A stretch of 64,000 nucleotides of DNA, taken from contig MNCI01008033.1 in the NCBI GenBank assembly GCA_015680685.1, positions 553,159-617,158 on the forward strand, given 5' to 3'. This document shows positions 31,177 to 43,199 of the stretch, one piece after another. The stretch is from Gnetum montanum (taxonomy: Eukaryota > Streptophyta > Gnetopsida > Gnetales > Gnetaceae). A program made the position numbers and the translations under genes. The notes under the pieces are model-generated. The model saw only the letters and a program-made list of their open reading frames with translations, was not told the DNA's origin and ran no database searches. The first letter of the stretch is position 1; each line of letters begins with the position of its first letter.

Positions 31177-33330
31177 CTAATCATTAGTCCATTCTTCATC
31201 TTCAACATTATAAACATTAATTAGTAATTGGTTGTTCATCATACCTTCATTACTAGCACCTTCGCATAGTTGTTGCTCAAATTCTTTCATCATTTTATGA
31301 ATAAAGTTGTCTTTATTCTTTACCATGTACCAAATATCTCTCTTCATTTCTAAAAGTACATTAGAGTTATCAGTGAGACTGTTATATACATACATAATAC
31401 CCTCATATGATTTTCCTTTAGCATCTACCACTCATTGAGGGAAGTGAAGCACATCTCTTGGATTATTTTTACCAATCACTTCTTTACCTTCTCATCCATC
31501 GATGGATCTTACCTTAGGGGTAGTAAAAGTGGAAGAGGGGAAATTAAAAGAGAGGTAGTGCTACCACATTTACTTTGATTTAGGTTTATCTCTATGCCCT
31601 ATCTATCTTTGCTTGAAAGTACAAAATGATCTGTTAACATCAAGTCATTATTATTTTCAAATACCACCCCCATTAAAATGCTAACTTTACAATAATCTAA
31701 GTTCTTACATCCTTCAATATTGGTATCTATAGCTAAAGGCTACTGATATTGTAGCTCTTGAAGTTTTCTTAGCCTTTCTTGTTCCACAAATTTTCTCTTT
31801 CACTTTGCTAGTGCATTAGTTATTAAAAAACATTAGAGCTCATAGTAGATTCCAAGTCAAATCAAATTAACTTTAGCATTATGACTAACTCAATAGAACT
31901 CAAATAATATACATCTTAAGCATTGCTAACTTACCCATTTTATTAGTGGCTTGTGCTTTATCAATGATGATCTTGGATCTTTTAGATTACTATACTTCTT
32001 CTACTTGATGTGGCTAATTCACATTCATATTTATTGTTGTTTCCTCTTCTATGATGCTTTTTGCCTCCTCTTTGATGATTTATTTCCTTTTTGTTAGCAT
32101 CAAATTTTATTTTAGAAGGCATGAAAATGATACTCTCTTGAACCTATGACTCTCTCACTATTCATGACTTTGAGATATTATGTGTAGGAGGTAGTAATCA
32201 ATTCAAGAGAAGCCACAAGTAATCCTTTTACATGTTGGTAAAATGAAGATCATAGGTAGTCTCATTAGAGATCTTATGTTTGTTCTCCTCTAAGACTCGA
32301 AATATTGTAATATTATTCAACAACCTATAATAAAACATAAAGTTTATATTAGCACTCTTTTACTTTTCTTTGGATGTATCAAACTTATTAATATTCTTAT
32401 TGATGCTCTTTTATATGCATATGGCCCAATCATAGCCCATCAAAACTATATTATTGAGTATATAATTTGTTAGAATTTGGTAGTAGCATTTTATTTCCGG
32501 TCAATCTTCCTACATAATATTTGTTTAAGTTAGAATAGAAAGATGACCTTGAATTTTAACTATGATGAAAGTTCCTGTTATCTTTTATAGCTATTTTAGT
32601 TTTAACTAATACCCAATTGACATCATTAAGTCTTCTAAAGTCCATAAAATACCCTTCTTAGGAAGTCCCAACCAATATCTTAGGCTATGTGAGTTATAGG
32701 TTAAGATGACATGCTTCCTCCAATCTTCACATTGAAGAGCTTTTGTTCATAAGAGTATCTTTTCAAAATGGTAGTTCCATGTGCTATATCTATTGTAGAT
32801 GATCTTATCTCCATCATGAATATTAGCTTGGCCTTTTTAAGTTTATGCAAGTACTCACTTCCTTCATTGCTTGGTAGCCACTATTCTGCATTCTTGCTAA
32901 TGCATTCTTTAACATTTATTCTAAAGGAAGTTTTAATAGCAATTACTTCTTGGACTTTGATTTCATTTTCAGTTTAGCATTATTAGAATTATGAGTTTAT
33001 TTCCTACGGTAAGATAAACGAAATGAGAAGTTATGATTATGCTAGAACTCTCTTACCTTTGGACACATGTTTGATTCTTAACCATTGAGGCCACTCCATC
33101 TCAGTCTCTCTAAATAAATTATGAAACCACCCTGTTTCTTTAAATACCATCTAGTAAGTATGATGATAAAGGTCCTTATACTTGGTTTTATACATGAAAA
33201 ATATCTTAGGTTACTAGTTTTTTATAGTGACAAGGAAGGCTATGGGTTTTTCTAAATTCTAAAAGTATTTTTTCTATTGTTGATGAGGTGTAGAAAAATT
33301 ATGAGTATATTTATTTTTTAAGGTAAACTA
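31177..33330 (-). pseudogene. Antisense ORF of element C, homologue of the 5.1-8.5 kb ORF
   Basis: Minus-strand coding remnant. Near 33,170-33,030: YKDLYHHTY, stop, MVFKETGWFHNLFRETEMEW. Block 1 at about 32,720-32,663: DWRKHVILTYNSHSLRYWLG (compare DWKEVMITWDLATLRYWLGF at 6,133-6,193). Block 2 from 31,347 leftward: MKRDIWYMVKNKDNFIHKMM then KEFEQQL (compare MKRKIWAYVKDKQ and KDMEVKL at 7,532). Block spacing is about 1.32 kb here and 1.34 kb in the other copy. The frame ends EDEEWTND then stop at 31,177. It lies in antisense, upstream of the plus-strand Tat RT at 35.2 kb, as in element A. Function unknown. Frame changes are present throughout. Confidence 0.6.
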
Positions 33331-35150
33331 TGCATACAAAGAAAACATAAGAAATGACTAAAAAAGGTTAAGATTACTTACTTTTCACAAAGACATGACA
33401 CCATGGAGACATGCACATTGCATGTTAGTGCACATAGTTTATCAGTAATATTCCATCTACATTGAATTTATAGTATATCTCTTGGAATCATAGATTATCT
33501 AGAACCTTATAATATATGAACATTATATAATTGTAGGCATTCCTTATTTGATCTTTTTCTTTGCTAGTTATCTCAATGATGTTAAAGAGTTATCTAGTTA
33601 TGTCTAGTATGATTGTTTTTAGCCTATGGAAGTAGGTGCATTATATGAATAGTTTTCATATCACCATGGTGAAATGATTACAATAGAATTATAGGAAATT
33701 AATAGCTCCTATTCTTTTCTAGAATTTAGAATTATAGATTGTATAGGGTTGTCTAGGATGAAAGAATTCTTGCCCATATGAATTCTCTTCCATCTGTTAT
33801 TAACAAAAAGAAAGTCTATGGTTAAATCACTAGGAACCTAGGCATAATAGCATTCCTATAGAGTAAACATAGAGTTTGAAGTATAAGGTCAATGTTATTT
33901 GACATCCTTCTTATCCAATGACTAAATTTTAGTTTCTCTTGAACACTTATTCTTTACACAATTACCTAGGTGATGTTGATGGTAAAACTCTAGCATCAAT
34001 GTTGGCATTGTTTCCTTTACATTAAAAAACAAGAAAAAAAAATTCAAACTAATCATTACAACATTTTTAATGTTATCAAATACTTAGTAGATTCACATTC
34101 CTTGTACATGATCTTCTATAATGATTAGATTACCTTTGAGTCTAGGAAAATATGCCTTGTCAATATTATTACTAAGCATATGTAACAAAAAATGGTATCA
34201 TACATTATTGTACTATTGTAATAGTGATGCTTCAGTGTTGATGTTGGCATCATGATTCTCATCTTAACTAGAAAGTAAGTATAGTAGCAACAACAGTAAG
34301 ACTATTCCCTAGGATAAAAGTCAAGCTATAATAAAAAATAGAAAAAGATAAGGATTTTTTCTAGGTCATATAATCCAAGGCTAAGGAATTCCTTATGGAA
34401 TATAATGTAATGAGGATTCTTTCATCTTGTGGATCTCATTATTCCCTCCATGTCCATTTCTAGTCCTACTCTTACATATGTATTGACTAGTGATCATCAT
34501 AATGTCTCAATGATGAAGTTGTTGCATAGTAAGTAGCTTATCAGTATTTATAGTTAAAGAATTATTGGTTGTAAGTAGTAAGTATTGAGAATGACTAAAA
34601 TAGAATGTTGAATGACATTAATAATTACTCAAAAATATTAATATTTGCCAATGTTTCTCACAAGTCAATCAACATCACCCATACTTTAGCTAATTCCATT
34701 GATGCTAGTAGTCATTTTTTTTAACTTTTTATGATAAAATCATTGAACTTAACATTATGATATTTTTTTTGTTAACTATGGAGGTTAAACCCTTATGAAA
34801 ATTTAATGTTAATTTTTATTTAATTTTAGGTTTTATGTTGTTACAAAATATTTATTTTACTTGCTCTGTTTCAAAAAGTTATGGATTCTTGCATTTAATT
34901 TTTTCTTTGTGAGGTAATCTTCTTGAATGATTTTACTAGCTAGGTAACATGAATCCTTGATGAATTCCTTATTAACATCTCCTATACTATAGCTTCTCTA
35001 GATGACATTATATCTTTCATTAACTTATCATACTTACCCTTTGTTGATTTTGAAGTAGTCCTTATAGATAATCTGTTAACTAAGCTTATAATAATGAATT
35101 TTAAAGGAGTTGACAAAGTTCTTTAATTGGGGGCTTGGAAAATTGTTTAA
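33330..35150. other. Stretch between antisense ORF and RT of element C, nothing recognised
   Basis: No coding match in either strand. It corresponds in position to 3.6-5.1 kb of element A. No obvious sequence similarity to that region was found by eye. Confidence 0.35.
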
Positions 35151-35159
35151 AATAATTTT

Positions 35160-36090
35160 GTCTTTTTTACTTGGAATTTCAATGTCATGCTTGGATTAGA
35201 TTCCTGCCTAGTACAAGATAATATCATCCTTGAAGAAAAATCTTGGCTTGTTAAACAAAAGATTAGAAAAGTCAAAGTTACACTAGTCTTATCTATGAAA
35301 GAGGAGATTAATGAGCTTTATAAGATACGATAAATACATTTGACATACTATTCTAATTGAGTACTAAACATTTCAATCATTCCCAAGAAAAATGATATTA
35401 TCTACATTTCCATAAATTTTTTTGATCTTAATAAACTCACCATGAAGAATGAATTTTCTCTTTTAAACATTAATTAGTTTATTGACACCATGGCTAACCA
35501 TGCTTCTCTACCCTTCATGGATGGGTTTTTAAAATATAAGAAAATCTAGATAAATCGAGAGCATGAGTGATCTACTACATTTATAACTCACTTTGGTATC
35601 TTTTGATACATGAAAATGCAATTTGGACTTAGGAATCTGGGTGCTATATACTAATAGGAGATGACCTATATCTACAATGACATAATGTTTAAAATCATCA
35701 ATGAATGTATGGATGATCTTATAATTAAGCTAGTCTAAGTGATTGATCATCTTGAAAACCTAGACATTGTCTTATCTTGATGTAATAAATTCAATTTCTA
35801 AGTCATTTCCAAAAGTATAGACTTGGTATTTTGATTTGAAAGATGATAGGATTTCTAGTATCCAAAGATGGCATAGCTATTAATCCTAATCAAGTTAAGG
35901 CTATCCTTAACCATTCTCCTTCTAAGAAACGTAAGGACATGCATATTCTACAAGGTTAACTTTAGTTCATCCATCACTTTATTAACAAACTCATGGATCA
36001 TTTGCATCCTTTAATTCATCTTCTCAAAAAATCCAATGAATTTGCTTAGGATGAGAAGTTTTAAATAAGGCTTCAATGTTATCAAGGAAG
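35160..36090 (+). pseudogene. Reverse transcriptase remnant of element C (Tat-like)
   Basis: It starts NFNVMLGLDSCLVQDNIILE (family M-GLD--LV-H-L), then VKQKIRKVKVTLVLSMKEEI. It continues ISIIPKKNDIIYISINFFDL NKLTMKNEFSL-type sequence, SLPFMDGFLKYKKI (family SFMDGFSGYNQI), MQFGLRNLGAIY (family MPFGLKNAGATY) and INECMDDLIIK (35,695-35,728). The Y-x-DD site reads CMDD, so both catalytic Asp residues survive although Tyr does not. Several stops make it inactive. The last third (35.8-36.1 kb) is poorly preserved. Confidence 0.82.
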
Positions 36091-36099
36091 ATCTCTCAT

Positions 36100-36480
36100 C
36101 CTTCTCCATTTTTCATATACCTTAATTTGATAAGTTATTTTTATCTCTATCTCTTCAAGTTCAATTACTCCATGATTATCATGCTTTGTTAAAGACATGA
36201 AATTATGATTGATATTATTATTTATTATTTTTTTCATCTCTTATCTATTTGTAAGATTTATTACATGGATATTAAGAAGTTTTATCTAAGCCTTATTTTT
36301 GCTCTTAAAAAGTGAAGGCCTTACTTGCTAGGATCTCATGTTTATATCATCTATCATAATTACATCTCAAGATCAATAGCTAATAATACTTATGAAATCA
36401 ATCAACTCATTGGAAAACCTTTACTTCTAAGTTTGACCTATTTTATTTGGCCTAATAGTCTATTAAGGGCCAAGCAACTA
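36100..36480 (+). pseudogene. RNase H remnant of element C
   Basis: Frames include KFYLSLIFALKK, stop, RPYLLGSHVYIIYHN, then ISRSIANNTYEINQLIGKPL, LLSLTYFIWPN. This matches the C-terminal half of the conventional Tat RNase H (LALVFA-QKLR-YLL-H-V--I--N---L---P-L-GR---W). The catalytic N-terminal part is hardly readable. Confidence 0.65.
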
Positions 36481-36559
36481 TTGATCTAATGTCTTATTTA
36501 TCTCCTAATCCTACATCTTCTACTAACTTGGTCAAGACCATTAGAGGACATGAAATATT

Positions 36560-36970
36560 ATTGATACTAGAGAAACATGTTGTTTTATTATATTTTGATG
36601 GAGCTAATATTACATGTGGTTCTAGCACATCATGTATCCTCATTAGTTGGGATGATTATGTTGTCTATAAGACATTTGACTAAGATTTCTCATGCACCAA
36701 TAACATTGTTGAATACGAAGCTATTATTTGAGGCCCATTATTAGCTCTCCAATGTGATGTAAAACTCATATTGATGCATGATGATTCTTAACTTATTATG
36801 AACTAGGTTAATGAAGATTTTGAGTATAAAATCATTTACTTATAATCTTATTTCAAGATAGCAAAGAATATTCTTTTTAAGTTTAATGAATATGCACTCA
36901 TTCATTCCACTCATTTTGAAAATATTTTAGTAAATGAGTTGACAAATCATTTTTAAGCTGATTTTTTCTA
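36560..36970 (+). pseudogene. Second (archaeal-type) RNase H remnant of element C
   Basis: The frame reads VVLLYFDGANITCGSSTSCI, CTNNIVEYEAII, stop, GPLLALQ, HDDS, stop, LIMN and ILVNELTNHF. The YFDGA Asp, the EYEA Glu and a DDS Asp are all still visible. It is the same domain as at 1.54-1.93 kb and marks a Tat-lineage element. Stops at Gln/Trp-type positions inactivate it. Confidence 0.82.
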
Positions 36971-36999
36971 TCCAAGAAATTTTTTAAAGGATTTGTAAT

Positions 37000-37330
37000 A
37001 GTCCTATCATTGTATCTATCCCTATCATGATTAGTCATATTACCCTCAAGGAAGATAATGAGTATAGTTGTATTACTCAATACCTCCATATAAGAGAGGG
37101 TCATGAGCATTTATCTTCTACTTAAAAGGATGTCTTGTGAAAGCATTACAACCATTGCAAATTAATTAATCCTAGTATCCTATGTTGCATTTTTGCTAAA
37201 GACATCTTGCTTTATTATCTAAATTTTTATCATGCTAAGCTTTTCCTTGAGCAAGTACATTCAATAGTTTATAGAGGTTACCTAAGATTTCATTAACTAG
37301 TTTGTTAGATTACTTTATCTGGTTAGTGAT
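37000..37330 (+). pseudogene. Integrase N-terminal fragment of element C, truncated
   Basis: The piece ILCCIFAKDILLYYLNFYHA followed by LFLEQVHSIVYRGYLRFH matches the region before and at the integrase zinc finger (LL-RC---EEA---M-EVH-GVCG-H--G). Beyond about 37,330 the sequence switches to a minus-strand copia fragment, so finger end, core and C-terminus are missing. Confidence 0.55.
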
Positions 37331-37900
37331 GGTGACATTTTGGTTTAATCTTGTGAATATAAAGAGCTAACCATGACTCATGATTAGGTTGTGGTGCTAC
37401 AGAAAATTTGAATTTATATGTTTTTATCCCTATTTTACATGAAGCTATTATATCTTCTCTTAATATTTGAGCTTTATCATCACACTTATACTTGATTTTA
37501 CTATACTTCCATATGTAAATATGACCTTCTATTATCTTGTACTTTGGAATTTTGAATTTATTTCTATCTTGTTTGAAATCCACAACATAGGCATGTATAA
37601 TGAGTGGAGTATGAACATTCAAAATGCATGCTAGAACCAATAATCCATTCTTTAGAATGCACTTTGGATTCATTTTGGCTTATTTCAGAATGCAACCAAT
37701 CTTTAATAGCTTTTCAGATTTCAGTAATATTCTTGCTGATGAATCTTATTGATTCAATTTTTTTGTTGATCTTGCCATTTTATGATTGTGTATTGGCTTG
37801 AATGATATTGGCTTGAATTATCTTTTCTTTTTCCATTTCTTTGATGAAGATGAGTGAAATTTTTTCTTGTCTTTATGTCTTGAAGTCTTTGATTTTATTA
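37330..37900 (-). pseudogene. Copia protease-like fragment (F2)
   Basis: On the minus strand KDWLHSEISQNE...SKEWIIGSSMHFE resembles the copia protease opening (W-I-I-DSG-x-x-x-HM-T) with the active site altered. In another frame KVIFTYGSIVKSSISV matches V-FG-GS-VKI-G-G. The segment 37,420-37,640 aligns base for base with 50,060-50,275 (e.g. CCCTATTTTAC, ACTTCCATATGTAAATATGA). The family call rests on short motifs. Left of 37,420 the sequence resembles the LTR motif at 39,550-39,605. Confidence 0.5.
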
Positions 37901-39034
37901 TTTTGATAGGAAGAAATTCTTCTTTGCATAGATTTTGTAGGCACAAATATAAATAATCTATCTCTTCTATCTTTTTAAAAGGAATTTATGTTTTTTTGAC
38001 ATGATTCTATGAAGGATATTTGATTTGAAATTTCAAAATTTTATTTTGTGTTATTTTCATTAGAGATGATGCAAAACTTCTTTTTGAATATCATATCATA
38101 GTCATCATTTGTCAGTTGAGTGACTGACTGATAATAGTGAGTTTTAAAGATCAAATACATAATAAACTTATGTAATTTAAAAATGATTGTCATATTTTAT
38201 ATTGATATTTATGGTACATGATCCAAATATCTAAATTTTTCTTCCATCTTCAAAGTATAACTTACCAAGGCCACTTGTGAATGTTAGATTACTAAAGCCA
38301 TCAATTCTTGATGTCATATGATTTGTGCAACCAATTTTTAATAGCCACTTATTTGATGAAATTTGTTTATTTGAATGGAAGAATGCATGAAACATTGATT
38401 GCTCTTTTTCTTTTGATGTTATTAATTTTTGAATTTTTGAATTTTTGTTGTTAGTCTTGAGTGACTCGTGTTGAATATTAAAGTTTACATATTCTGTTTA
38501 TGCCTTTCCATTGATTTTTGAATTTTGAATGCTTTGTGTCTTCTTGAGTTTTAATTTCTTGATATATATTTTTTATTGAGTTTTTATTTTGAATTGGTTC
38601 TAATTTTTCTTTTCTTCCTTGTTTTCTTAAAATAAGTTTATCCTCCTTGAGTTTCTCAAGTCTTTGACTTTATTTGATTTTTAGGTGTACCCTCATTATC
38701 ATGATATTTTTTTGAAGACATTTCCACATGCCTTTACTAGTTTTCATGATTGAAATTATATTTCTAATTTTGTTATCCATCAAATTAAAAATTATTTTTT
38801 TTCTAACTCATCTTCTTTGATAACTTTCAAAGATTTCTTTCTTAGATTCTTATTCATGGTTTTTCATTTTTCTATGCCTTTATTCATAATTTTCTAGATA
38901 TCATTAATATCTAATAACCCCTTTATCAATATTTATCAAAATTTTAAATTTTACATGCCATAAAAAATAATAGGATATCTTAAAAAACTTTTGTTTTGAT
39001 CTTTCATAGCTTGGATCTTTGGCTTTGATACCAA
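37900..39034 (-). pseudogene. Copia Gag-end and protease remnant (F1)
   Basis: NKWLLKIGCTNHMTSRIDGF (about 38,340-38,280) is a copia protease site: the family has W-L-I-DSG-C-T-NHMT, so DSG is now KIG. It is followed by GKLYFEDGRKI (family V-FGD-S-I). Lys/Asn/Ser-rich sequence upstream (38.4-38.9 kb) fits the Gag C-terminus and protease linker. The fragment starts right after a copia PBS, but the main Gag domain is not readable. Confidence 0.7.
39021..39033 (-). promoter_or_regulatory. Copia primer-binding site (initiator tRNA-Met type)
   Basis: Minus strand TGGTATCAAAGCC, one base from the standard copia PBS TGGTATCAGAGCC. It sits two bases inside the LTR end (minus strand ...CCTAACA), as expected. 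Confidence 0.9.
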
Positions 39035-39035
39035 T

Positions 39036-40059
39036 TGTTAGGATTTGGAATATAAATTGCTTGATGAAAAATTTAAAATATTGATAAAATTTAATAAAAA
39101 TGTTTCAAAATTAGCTTACAATATATTGTGCCTTTTAAACCATGAGTTGACCACGATACATGGGCTTTGAAAATAGTCAAAAAATTTGAAATTGAGGATA
39201 CTATGGCTCATGGTAAAAAAGTAGACTTTCTTTTGTTAAATTTAAAAGCCCATATATTCCTTATTATTTGAGGTTTTGTTGTGATATTAGACTGATTGAA
39301 AAGTCCTTGAAAATATCTATTTACTTGCAAAATTTAAACTTAATTGGATTTCAATATTTTGGTCAAATATTAATTGGAAAAATATTAGTTAACACTATTT
39401 GATTTTATTAAAAAACTTTAACATGAGTCTTGGAATAAGACCATGAGTCATGGTTGATAACAATGGGTTGTGGTTGATTAGTATTTTATGATGGATTTTA
39501 TAACCATAAGTGGTGGTGAACTTGTGGTTTGATTTTGTGAATACTGCAAGTTGATCATGAGTCAAGGTTAGGTGGTGAAACTATAAAAAACTTGAATTTT
39601 TATGAATTCTAAAATTAGATATTGATTTAACTTGAATTGTTGACCTTAACTTGATCTATAGGAAACATTGTGATGAAGAAATAATTAAATTAATTATAAT
39701 TTTATGAGGAATTGATTGGTTTAACCTTGGTGATCTTTGATCTTGTAAATTAAATGCTAATTAGTTTTGTAATGAGTTTGGTTGAAATGCTTTGATAATT
39801 TAGTTGATGTTGATGAAATGCTATTGATATGAAGTAAATTTGTTAATGAATATTGATGAGTATTAAACTTATTGAAAATGATGAATGAATTATTAATAAA
39901 TAAAAGATTGATGAAGTAAAGATAATTAATGAAATACTAGTGAATTATTGAATAATCAAATTGTAGACAAAATTGATACATTAAAAAATTTCAGAACATA
40001 TACAATCTTATTGCTAAAGCATCCTATATAACATATTTTCTCATATATTTATAGTCAAA
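39036..40059 (-). repeat. Copia 5' LTR of F1, outer end interrupted
   Basis: The inner end is fixed by the PBS (plus strand TGTTAGGATTTGG at 39,036). The LTR contains the CATGAGTCATGG-type motif cluster (39,130-39,570) and a TATA-like ACTATAAATATA on the minus strand near 40,055-40,040. The outer end was not found: at 40,060 the LTR of element H begins, so this LTR may be truncated by or recombined with H. Confidence 0.55.
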
Positions 40060-41098
40060 TGATGAAGTTTAATTAACCCCCAATTGTCTTTTGGTTTCAA
40101 TTAAATTATTTTAAATTTTTATTTTTTTACTATTTGAGCTTATTTAAGTACACTGATTTCCATGGTGGTATGTGAGAAGTATTAGCCATCTTTTCAAAAG
40201 TTATGTTTCGCAGGATATAGTGATTGAGACCTGAATCAATATGATATTGATTCTTATATAACTTTTGACATACTACGATGCATGAGATATCAATATTTAT
40301 CACAAGGATCCACAAAAGTTGACCTCAATCTTATTGATACCTACAATGAGTGTGGTAAGGATTGATATCACTAGAGCGATAGGTGTTTAGAGCCTTCAAC
40401 AAAATACAGATATTGGTCCAAATGATAGTTATGATATGCATTGACAAAACAAGAAGCAAAGATATGTCACTGCCTCTATGTAGATCGATAAGTCATAGTT
40501 GCTCCACTAGTGATGTTGATCCACATTGATTCCCATAATGTCAATTGATATGTCCACATAACTATTTTTCATAAATTACTTTGTTATTATTTCTTGTATA
40601 AAAGGGACCTCCTTACTCAAAGTAAGGGTAATAATTCATACCCTAAGAGAACTCAAGTTGAAGTAATTCCTTAATTCCCAAGAATTATCCTAGGAGCTAC
40701 TTAAACCTTGTGGCAACTAGCAACCATTAGAGTCCACTAGTGGGCTATTGAGATTGCTACACAATGAAAACAATGAGGTAGAATTACAAATTTGCTGATA
40801 TCTCTCTTGTGCTCCTTAAAAATTATATTTTGTATTTAATGACTTTAAAGTTGATTTAATCATTAAATTTTGTTCATGAGCTTAATTTAGAAGTTAGGAT
40901 GAGAATTTATGATTTACCTTATGAGTGACAATTATAAGTGTAGGATTTAATTAGAATTGAGTTTAATTAGTTAATTTTTTTGATGATTTCTTTCAATTTT
41001 AGCTATTTCTCCATGGATACGACTTGTGAGTTGGTCACAAATGAGGTAACATTGCTACAATGAAGGTAATCTAGCACCAAATTTTGGTTGGCTCGTCA
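40060..41098 (+). repeat. 5' LTR of element H
   Basis: It begins TGATGAAG and ends GGCTCGTCA, directly followed by the PBS. It aligns with the 3' LTR throughout, e.g. TTTCCATGGTG, CAAAAGTTATGTTT, AAGGATCCACAAAA and CTCCATGGATACGACTTGTG. About 10 extra bases after the first six may be an insertion. It is rich in GATATCAAT words. Confidence 0.88.
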
Positions 41099-41100
41099 AT

Positions 41101-41119
41101 TTGGCACTGTTATTAGGAA
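41101..41119 (+). promoter_or_regulatory. Primer-binding site of element H (tRNA-Asp type)
   Basis: TTGGCACTGTTATTAGGAA lies two bases after the LTR. It is a C-to-T/G-to-A decayed form of TTGGCGCCGTTGCCGGGGA, the tRNA-Asp PBS common in Athila/Tat elements. Confidence 0.8.
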
Positions 41120-41129
41120 GGCTAACAAA

Positions 41130-42655
41130 GTCAATGTTCGTCAAGGGTTTGATATACTTTTATTAGAGTTAGTATTCACCATCAAAAGATACATATTCTT
41201 TGTTTTATTTTTTTTATTTTTAGGAATGTTTTTTTAATTATTTTTCATGCAAGAAGAAAAATAAGAAAATCAAAATTACAAAAAAAGTACAAAAGAAGTT
41301 GCAAGAGTTAGTTCCTTTAGTTTCCAAGACTGAAGAAAGTTTTAAGAAAATTACCTTTAAATCCACAATTATAGGTGAAATAAAAACCTATTTGTAAGTT
41401 GCTAGGATTAATTGCTCATGAATGTGTTAGGGAAGGGTGTACTTGTTAATTTTAATGACATCTAATAAGCAACCTAAAAACCCAAGTTGAATACAACCTT
41501 CCAAGAATACCAAAAGTTATTACAAATGCACTATAGCAACTAACTTAGAACATATTCCAAAAAAACCAAAACAAAAAAGGCTTAGTCTTGAACTATACAA
41601 ATTAGAAAGGATAAAAGAAACTTTCACTAGTGTTCCTATGACTTTCAAAACTCCCAAAACTCTTGTAAAGAGTATCAACTAGTAATGAAGAGGAACTAGA
41701 ATTTCACTTAAGTCAATTAGCTAGGGAAAGGTAAGAATTTATTTAAAACAATACTAGAAGAATTGATTAGATTTTAGCTAGCTAGCATGTAAGTTTATCT
41801 CAATGAGTTCAAGCTTTAGAATAGATTTTACAATCTCCTATCATAGAAGTACTAGATAATAAGGAAATTAAATTCGAAACTTCAATAGAAATTTTTGAAC
41901 CAAGTGAATCAACAACATAATTTTCATTTATAGCATCATTCAATATAGTCCTAGATACATTAAAAATAAGAATGGAAACAAAAAATTCCAGTTACAGGTG
42001 CTATTTCCGAAGAACAAAATGCTAAACTTACCCAAATATTAAGCCACATAGCCATTTTAGAAGGTACTACTTATCCGATAAGTGTCTTAAATTTTTAAAC
42101 TTCTCTTACCACAATAGCCACCTTTATTTCAATATTGAGTTCAATTCCAATCCCACCAATAGGTACTTTTTTATTCACTATTGAATATCCTTCATATCAT
42201 ATACCTCTCACAACATCTCAAAGCTCAATTCTTCTTTATTTTGGTAGTATAAGCTCTAGTTTTCCTTTGGATCAAGTATATTAAGGTCAAACATTAGGAA
42301 ATTTATTGAATCAAAGAACACCTAATATTTCTTAAAGACCATGAGTATTTCCCCTAGAAAGGAATATAGAAGTTAAAAAATCCCATTTACTATCCATATT
42401 TAGGGGAACTAATGAGGAAGACCTAATAACTCATGTTAGAGAATTTGAAATCATGATAACCATGTTAGCACCTTAAGGTGAGGATAGGACAAAAATGATA
42501 GTGTTTAAATCCACCTTAAAAGGTAAAGATGATTTTTTGCTCCAAACCTTAATAACTTAAACAGGCTCATGGGAAGAATTAAGGAAGCATTTATCCAATG
42601 CTTCCTCTCTAATGATAGATTATATATACCCTAAGGAATAGTTCCTCTTTATAAA
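41130..42655 (+). pseudogene. Element H Gag remnant
   Basis: The first kilobase is Lys/Asn/Ser-rich and heavily interrupted. From about 42,395 the core is readable: FRGTNEEDLITHVREFEIMI, then KMIVFKSTLKGKDDFLLQTL, GSWEELRKHL and YIYPKE (to about 42,638). This matches Athila Gag (F-G---EDP--HL-EF, F-SLKDKA--WL, GSI-TWEEL). The Gag C-terminus is missing: it runs straight into RT connection sequence at about 42,660. Confidence 0.75.
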
Positions 42656-42696
42656 ATTAAGATTTCTCAAAACTTACTAAACCTCTTTATAAAATT
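42644..42696 (+). repeat. 15-bp direct repeat at the gag/pol deletion junction
   Basis: CCTCTTTATAAAATT occurs at 42,644-42,658 (end of gag) and 42,682-42,696 (RT connection), 23 bases apart. It marks the spot where protease and most of RT are missing. Confidence 0.8.
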
Positions 42697-43140
42697 TTAG
42701 AAAAATACGTTCCTTTCACATGGATTAATGATTATCAAGAAGGCTTCATAGAACTTAAGGGAAAGGTGACTTTTTCTCTAGTTCTTAATTCACCTATTTC
42801 GGATTTTCCTTTTAACTTAATGTATGATGCTAGTGATATGGCTATTAGAGTAGTGTTGGGTCAATATATGGAAAATGAGGCTAGGTTAATTTACTATGTT
42901 TCTAAAAGATTGGATGAAGCTCAAGTAAATTACATAAATATTACAAAATAAGTTTTAGTAATTATGTATGCTCAATAGGATATAAAAGTAAGGTATATAT
43001 TATTCATTCAACCATAAAATTCCTAGCCAACTAAAAGGTAGAAAATGCTAGGTTTATGTAGTGGTATTTACTACTTCAAGAATTCAATCTTGAAATCCTA
43101 GATAAAAGTGGTAGAGAAAATGTTGTGGAAAATAACCTTT
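42660..43140 (+). pseudogene. Element H RT connection and RNase H remnant
   Basis: DFSKLTKPLYKILEKYVPFT (from about 42,661) is the Athila RT-RNase H connection. Then VLNSPISDFPFNLMYDASDM, VVLGQYMENEARLIYYVSKR and LDEAQVNYINITK match RNase H (catalytic Asp in DASD; AVGAVLGQ; YASRTL--AQ-NY-TTEKE). The tail LLLQEFNLEILDKSGRENVV (about 43,065-43,125) fits the RNase H end. The YVDD part of RT is absent. Confidence 0.88.
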
Positions 43141-43199
43141 ATAGAGTTGAAACTTTAGAAGAAAATAGGAAAAGAGGGTCTTTTAGTGATAAATTTCCA

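Noticed and set aside
31177-31431. Possible hAT transposase C-terminus
   Set aside because: A superficial resemblance (GIMYVYNSL, a late acidic end), but the PLHAAG-LNP and dimerisation motifs are absent. The MKR-IW block instead matches the antisense ORF of element A.
32768-32977. 69-codon hydrophobic plus-strand frame
   Set aside because: Antisense to the minus-strand homologue of the antisense ORF.
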